From JBCCMB01 sp039026555 (GTDB taxonomy: Bacteria > Pseudomonadota > Alphaproteobacteria > Caulobacterales > Hyphomonadaceae): a DNA stretch of 10,585 nucleotides. Below, one piece after another: positions 7,248 through 10,585 of this stretch. The notes beneath the pieces are model-generated. The model did no database searches. It was not told the DNA's origin and worked only from the letters and a program-made list of their open reading frames with translations. Numbering within the stretch: position 1 is the stretch's first letter; every line of letters begins with the position of its first letter. The stretch covers positions 1-10,585 of the forward strand of contig JBCCMB010000096.1 in the NCBI GenBank assembly GCA_039026555.1, in the 5' to 3' direction. The translations under genes were made by a program, and so were the position numbers.

Positions 7248-8765
7248 TCAACTCTCGCTAATATCCACCGTCAAAAACAATGTGTTCCGGCCTTTGCGGA
7301 CGGCGACTAGAAGGTTGGACTTGCCATCCTCGCGTGCGCCCTCCACCGCGTTTTCAAAGGCAGAGGTCGAGCGGAGCGCCTCGCCATTCGCTTCCAACAG
7401 CGCATCGCCAACCGCCACGCCGGCGTCGCGCAATGGGCTGTTCCGGTCCATTTCCGCTACGAACAAGCCGGCCTCGCCGTCTTTCAGGCCTAGCGCATTG
7501 CGTGTTTCTTGGTCCAGCTGACGCAGTTCCGCGCCCAGGAAAGACACGCCTGTCTTTTCTTCCGGCGACCAGGGTTGCGGATCAACAGAGGCGACTTGCA
7601 GATCCCCAGGACGCTTACCGATCGTGACATTGATATCGCGTTGACGTCCCTCTCGCAGCACTTTGAACGTGTTCGTCGTCCCCGCCAACAAACCGCCAAC
7701 GCGACGCGTGACGTCTCTTGAGCTGTCCACCTTATCGCCATTGACCGCCAGAATGATGTCGCCGCGCTTAAAGCCGCCGGCTTCAGCGGGACTGTCGTCC
7801 ACGACTTCGTTCACAATAGCGCCGCGCGCATCCGCCAAATCTTGGCTTTCGGCGATCTCTTCCGTCACGGTCTGGATGGAAACGCCGAGCCAGCCGCGGG
7901 ACACCTCGCCCGTTTCAATCAACGCTGAAACGATCTGTTTCGCCGCCGCCGCCTCAATGGCGAAGCCGATGCCGACGCTGCCGCCGGACGGCGAGAAGAT
8001 CGCTGTGTTCACGCCTACGACTTCGCCGCGCAGATCAAACGTCGGACCGCCGGAATTGCCCCGATTGATCGGCGCGTCGATCTGAATGAAATCCGTATAA
8101 GGGCCGCCAATTTCCCGGCCGACCGCAGAGACAATCCCCGCCGTCGCCGTGCCGCCCAAATTGAACGGATTGCCGACCGCCACCACCCAATCGCCAACGC
8201 GCGGCGGTTTAAGGTCGGAGAACTTCACATAAGGATGATCGCCGTCATCGACCTTCAAAACTGCAAGGTCGGATTGGGGGTCGGTGCCAATCACCTCAGC
8301 CTCAAGCTCGGTCCCGTCTTTGAGCGCGATCGTAACTTCCTTTGCGTCCTCGACGACGTGGTTGTTCGTTACAATGTGGCCGTCCGCGGAGATAAAGAAC
8401 CCGGAGCCGACGGACCGGCCGCGCCGGCGATTTTCATCGTCTTCTCGGTCTTGATTCTCCGGCGCGCCATAGCGTTCCATAAAGTCTTCAAACCCAGGCA
8501 CGCCGCGGAAGCGCTGCATCAATTCTTCCGCATCGCTGCCTTCAACCTCAGTGACAACGGCGACGCTTACGACCGCCGGGCTCACCTTTTCGATCAGGTC
8601 TGCAAAGCTCATCGGCGCGCCCTGAGGCGCCTGCACGACGATCGGCTTGGCGTGAGCCGAATTCGAAGCCATTGGCGCGATCACCATCGCCCCTGCGGCG
8701 ACCGCTCCCAACACTGCTGTTGAAACCGCCCAAGCCCCTCTACGAATTTGGCTGTCGCTCGTCAT
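7248..8765 (-). CDS. HtrA/DegP-family periplasmic serine endoprotease (two PDZ domains)
   Basis: This 505-residue periplasmic protease/chaperone degrades misfolded envelope proteins. It has a signal peptide (R8-R9, hydrophobic 11-32, probable cleavage after A-H-A near 39). The trypsin-like domain covers about 60-285 with the full catalytic triad: H136 in N-N-H-V-V, D166 in S-D-L-A-V-L, and S238 in G-N-S-G-G-P. A charged insertion at about 100-118 sits where the LA loop of DegP lies. PDZ1 spans about 290-380 (starting G-W-L-G-V-S-I) and PDZ2 about 405-502 (starting G-V-S-F-L-G-A). Length and layout match DegP/DegQ/MucD-type proteins. I chose the ATG at 8765, because AAGGAGT lies 4 bases upstream and the signal peptide follows, rather than a TTG at 8855 that would add 30 residues. 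The closeness to a two-component pair suggests that pair regulates it. Which of degP, degQ or mucD it matches cannot be settled here. Confidence 0.96.
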   Translation of the reverse strand: MTSDSQIRRGAWAVSTAVLGAVAAGAMVIAPMASNSAHAKPIVVQAPQGAPMSFADLIEKVSPAVVSVAVVTEVEGSDAEELMQRFRGVPGFEDFMERYGAPENQDREDDENRRRGRSVGSGFFISADGHIVTNNHVVEDAKEVTIALKDGTELEAEVIGTDPQSDLAVLKVDDGDHPYVKFSDLKPPRVGDWVVAVGNPFNLGGTATAGIVSAVGREIGGPYTDFIQIDAPINRGNSGGPTFDLRGEVVGVNTAIFSPSGGSVGIGFAIEAAAAKQIVSALIETGEVSRGWLGVSIQTVTEEIAESQDLADARGAIVNEVVDDSPAEAGGFKRGDIILAVNGDKVDSSRDVTRRVGGLLAGTTNTFKVLREGRQRDINVTIGKRPGDLQVASVDPQPWSPEEKTGVSFLGAELRQLDQETRNALGLKDGEAGLFVAEMDRNSPLRDAGVAVGDALLEANGEALRSTSAFENAVEGAREDGKSNLLVAVRKGRNTLFLTVDISES

Positions 8766-8769
8766 TTGC

Positions 8770-8776
8770 ACTCCTT
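8770..8776 (-). promoter_or_regulatory. Ribosome binding site fixing the HtrA start
   Basis: AAGGAGT on the minus strand lies 4 bases upstream of the ATG at 8765. A start at the TTG at 8855 would translate through this site and through the AT-rich promoter-like region, which makes it unlikely. Confidence 0.75.
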
Positions 8777-8805
8777 TTAGATGCCTGTCCCGGCGAGCCG
8801 GATGA

Positions 8806-8811
8806 ACTATA
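8806..8811 (-). promoter_or_regulatory. Candidate -10 element of the htrA/two-component promoter
   Basis: TATAGT on the minus strand is close to the sigma-70 -10 consensus. It lies about 40 bases upstream of the htrA ATG in a locally AT-rich stretch of an otherwise GC-rich window. No good TTGACA-like -35 is seen at 16-18 bases; that position is occupied by the inverted repeat at 8821-8835. Either an activator is needed or another sigma factor is used. It would serve htrA and probably the regulator, the kinase and perhaps glnE. Confidence 0.4.
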
Positions 8812-8820
8812 CGTAAATGA

Positions 8821-8835
8821 TATCGAATTTCGATA
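8821..8835. promoter_or_regulatory. Perfect inverted repeat, candidate operator upstream of htrA
   Basis: TATCGAA, one central base, then TTCGATA form a perfect 7+1+7 inverted repeat. It ends 9 bases upstream of the candidate -10, so it covers the expected -35 region, where a bound protein would block or replace RNA polymerase contacts. It is too AT-rich, and lacks the T-run, to be an intrinsic terminator for the preceding hydrolase gene. The binding protein is unknown. The neighbouring OmpR-type regulator is a candidate, although that family more often binds direct repeats. Confidence 0.5.
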
Positions 8836-8847
8836 ATTAAAGATCCG

Positions 8848-10080
8848 TCATGCAATTTCGCGCGTTCTCACAACCACGGGCGTATGCAATGTGCGATGAA
8901 CAGGGCATTTATCCGCAATTTCCATCATCTTCCGTCGTTGCTCATCGGTCAAATCCCCCTCAATGCGGATAGACCGTTCAAAGACGTCGACGTGCGCCGC
9001 CTGCGCCTCATCGCAATGCGCGCAGTCTTCCGCGTGGGTCTTGTCGTGGGTCACGTCTACGGCGACCGCAGCGACGGGCCATCCCTTGCGTTCCGCATAC
9101 ATGCGCAGCGTCATCGAAGTACAAGCGCCCAGCGCCCCATTAAGCCATTCATAAGGGTCGGGGCCGGCGTCGTCGCCGCCATATTCCTCAGGCTCGTCCG
9201 CCAACAAGCGATGATCTCCGACAATCACCCAATTTTCGTAGAGACCACGCCCCGTTTCTTGAACCGCGACGCCGCGCGGTCCTGCGGCCGGTTTGGGCGG
9301 ATTCGCCGCAGGCGCCTGACTCAAAGCGTGGCGCTCCGCCCAAGCGGCGATCATATCTGCAACAAACACCGCATCTTCTTTTCGCGTCAGCAAATGATCG
9401 GCGTAGTCCAACGAGACGAAGCTTTTGGGGTGCTTTGCGGCGACAAACAACTCTGTCGCATTGCCGATGCCGACGGTCTGATCGATCGGTGAGTGGAGCA
9501 CTAAAAGCGGTCGCTTCAACGCCGCTGCGGCGTCGGTAACGCGCGCCCCGCGGACATCATCCAGAAACTGTTTTTTGATTTTGAAGGGCCGCCCTACCAA
9601 TAGAACTTCAGCCTCGCCATCGCGTTCGATCACATGCAAATCGTCTGCAAAATTCTCGGTGACATGATCCGCGTGGGCCGGCGCTGCGATGGTCGCGACG
9701 GCTTTGACGGAAGGAATTCCGCCCGCTGCAACGACAACCGCTGCGCCGCCCAAGCTGTGACCGACAAGAAGGTCCGGCGCCATGCCTTGCTCTGTCATCC
9801 AAGTCGCAGCGGCTTCCAGATCTTCGATGTTTGAGGAAAAATTCGTATTGGCGAATTCGCCTTGGGAATGCCCAAGACCGGTAAAATCAAACCGAAGAAC
9901 GGCAAATCCACGATCCGCCAAGCCGCCCGCGACCCGGGACGCCGCGAACACGTCTTTTGAGCACGTGAAGCAATGCGCGAACAAAACATATCCGCGCGGA
10001 ACGCCCGAAGGCATGTCCAAACGCCCAGCAAGCGTCTGCCCCTCGGAGCCCGTGAATTCAACTTTACGCGGCTTTCCCAT
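8848..10080 (-). CDS. Bifunctional alpha/beta hydrolase-OsmC family protein
   Basis: This 410-residue cytosolic protein carries two domains. Residues 1-252 form an alpha/beta hydrolase: the nucleophile elbow G-H-S-L-G-G at 107-112 gives S109, and D200 in S-P-I-D and H229 in A-D-H-L complete a plausible triad. An alanine/proline linker (about 254-270) leads to an OsmC/Ohr-like domain (about 275-405). There C320 (in G-A-C-T-S-M-T) and C392 (in K-C-P-V-H-R-T-L) match the peroxidatic and resolving cysteines that reduce organic hydroperoxides. An extra C-x2-C pair lies at 353 and 356. The same fusion is a known annotated family in Proteobacteria, so it is not a local frame accident. The natural substrate is unknown; an ester or acyl peroxide handled by both domains is possible. 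The ATG at 10080 has a full AGGAGGA ribosome site 4 bases upstream. The start of the next gene, htrA, lies 82 bases beyond its stop. Confidence 0.93.
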   Translation of the reverse strand: MGKPRKVEFTGSEGQTLAGRLDMPSGVPRGYVLFAHCFTCSKDVFAASRVAGGLADRGFAVLRFDFTGLGHSQGEFANTNFSSNIEDLEAAATWMTEQGMAPDLLVGHSLGGAAVVVAAGGIPSVKAVATIAAPAHADHVTENFADDLHVIERDGEAEVLLVGRPFKIKKQFLDDVRGARVTDAAAALKRPLLVLHSPIDQTVGIGNATELFVAAKHPKSFVSLDYADHLLTRKEDAVFVADMIAAWAERHALSQAPAANPPKPAAGPRGVAVQETGRGLYENWVIVGDHRLLADEPEEYGGDDAGPDPYEWLNGALGACTSMTLRMYAERKGWPVAAVAVDVTHDKTHAEDCAHCDEAQAAHVDVFERSIRIEGDLTDEQRRKMMEIADKCPVHRTLHTPVVVRTREIA

Positions 10081-10084
10081 CGCG

Positions 10085-10091
10085 TCCTCCT
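10085..10091 (-). promoter_or_regulatory. Strong ribosome binding site of the hydrolase-OsmC gene
   Basis: AGGAGGA on the minus strand lies 4 bases before the ATG at 10080 and supports that start. The rest of the 102-base gap up to ccmH (10092-10182) shows no promoter I can defend, so transcription could start there or continue from ccmH. Confidence 0.65.
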
Positions 10092-10182
10092 ACAGCCCGA
10101 CACCCGTCCCTGACCCATGCGTACTACGAGGGATCGCGGCGTTCCTAAGACCCAAATGGGGCGTGCATCAAACGCCGGCCAA

Positions 10183-10585
10183 TCACAAATCAGAGGGGTT
10201 TTCGTGATCCTTGGCCGGGCCCGCCTCAAATCGCCGCCGCGCCCGCATCGCCGCAAGCATCAGAACAGCGCCCACGCCCGCGAGCAGAATGAAAGGAAAG
10301 GCCCACAAAAGCGCGCCGCCGCCGCTCGCCTTTGGACGAAACAGAACGAAATCGCCATAACGTTCGGCGAACCAATCGCGCACTTCGCCATCTTCCGCAC
10401 CCTCTGCAATCTGATTGCGCACCGCCCGGCGCATATCGCGTGCAATGTCGGATGCGGATTGCGAAATGGGCTCGTTTTCGCAGGCCACACATCGGATTTC
10501 CTGCATCAAAGCCTGCGCCCGCGCTTCTTCAGCGGCGTCTTCCAAGGGCGCGTCCCCCAAGACCAAAGCGAAGATCAGCGCGGCG
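10183..10585 (-). CDS. ccmH: Cytochrome c maturation protein CcmH (5' end outside window)
   Basis: This is a membrane-anchored thiol-disulfide protein of the Ccm system, which keeps the apocytochrome c heme-binding cysteines reduced for heme ligation in the periplasm. In the visible 133 residues the R-C-V-A-C motif puts its two redox cysteines at visible residues 32 and 35. The three-helix domain that follows contains D-M-R-R-A-V-R-N-Q-I and E-R-Y-G-D-F-V-L-F-R-P, both typical of CcmH. A membrane helix lies at about 91-113, then a short basic cytosolic tail. Upstream of a spurious TTG at 10566 the frame stays open, with hydrophobic residues A-A-L-I-F-A-L-V-L that look like the end of a signal peptide, so the true start lies beyond the right edge. 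In other genomes ccmH usually ends the ccm gene set, which should lie just off the window. Confidence 0.92.
   Translation of the reverse strand, partial: AALIFALVLGDAPLEDAAEEARAQALMQEIRCVACENEPISQSASDIARDMRRAVRNQIAEGAEDGEVRDWFAERYGDFVLFRPKASGGGALLWAFPFILLAGVGAVLMLAAMRARRRFEAGPAKDHENPSDL

Noticed and set aside
8816..8845. CtrA-type TTAA-N7-TTAA site in the htrA upstream region
   Set aside because: One TTAA is present but no second copy lies at the required spacing.
8766..8855. A 30-residue N-terminal extension of HtrA from a TTG codon
   Set aside because: It would be translated from inside the promoter-like region, precede a normal signal peptide with polar sequence, and ignore the strong ribosome site at the ATG at 8765.
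10119..10145. GGAAC on the minus strand upstream of the hydrolase-OsmC gene as an EcfG-type -35 box
   Set aside because: No CGTT-like -10 is found at 16-17 bases, so it looks like a chance pentamer.
10160..10176. Hairpin GGCGT-7-ACGCC just after ccmH as a possible terminator
   Set aside because: The stem is only 5 base pairs and no T-run follows on the minus strand, so intrinsic termination is not supported.

Overview
The window comes from a GC-rich bacterial chromosome, most likely an alphaproteobacterium, perhaps a Caulobacter/Hyphomonas/Maricaulis relative. The class-level guess rests on the gene set (CcmH, an HtrA-response regulator-kinase-GlnE run, and an ECF sigma factor with a non-zinc anti-sigma factor and a CnrX/CpxP-like protein) and on my memory of alphaproteobacterial gene order. 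The genus is not supported by the sequence. I see no insertion sequence, phage gene, tRNA, rRNA or CRISPR array, and no gene-free stretch longer than about 100 bases.

Layout: at the left edge the last 64 codons of a histidine kinase run on the + strand and end at 196. Everything else is on the minus strand, so it is transcribed from right to left. In transcription order: a 5'-truncated ccmH at the right edge (10585-10183); a one-piece alpha/beta hydrolase-OsmC protein (10080-8848); an AT-rich promoter/operator-like region (about 8806-8835); an HtrA/DegP-type periplasmic serine protease (8765-7248); an OmpR-type response regulator (7227-6556) and its histidine kinase (6559-5150); glnE (5100-2269); an exported protein with four EF-hands (2246-1788); and a three-gene module of ECF sigma factor, membrane anti-sigma factor and membrane-anchored CnrX/CpxP-like protein (1742-209). 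The module's two internal junctions each overlap by 4 bases.

How the genes may work together: the protease and the two-component pair look like an envelope-stress unit, with the kinase watching the periplasm and the protease removing damaged proteins. GlnE, which sets the adenylylation state of glutamine synthetase, is the one cytosolic nitrogen enzyme and lies directly downstream with no visible terminator between. The EF-hand and sigma/anti-sigma/sensor genes look like a second envelope-signalling unit built like CnrYXH. Around them lie cytochrome c maturation (CcmH) and a thiol-peroxidase-type OsmC fusion. The common theme is envelope protein quality and redox homeostasis; that theme is inference.

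Three starts were moved inward from upstream TTG or ATG codons, because strong ribosome binding sites and signal peptides or family alignment favour the inner ATG: the protease at 8765, the response regulator at 7227 and the EF-hand protein at 2246. I found no clearly new system. The most interesting parts are the EF-hand/ECF module and the perfect inverted repeat upstream of the protease gene.
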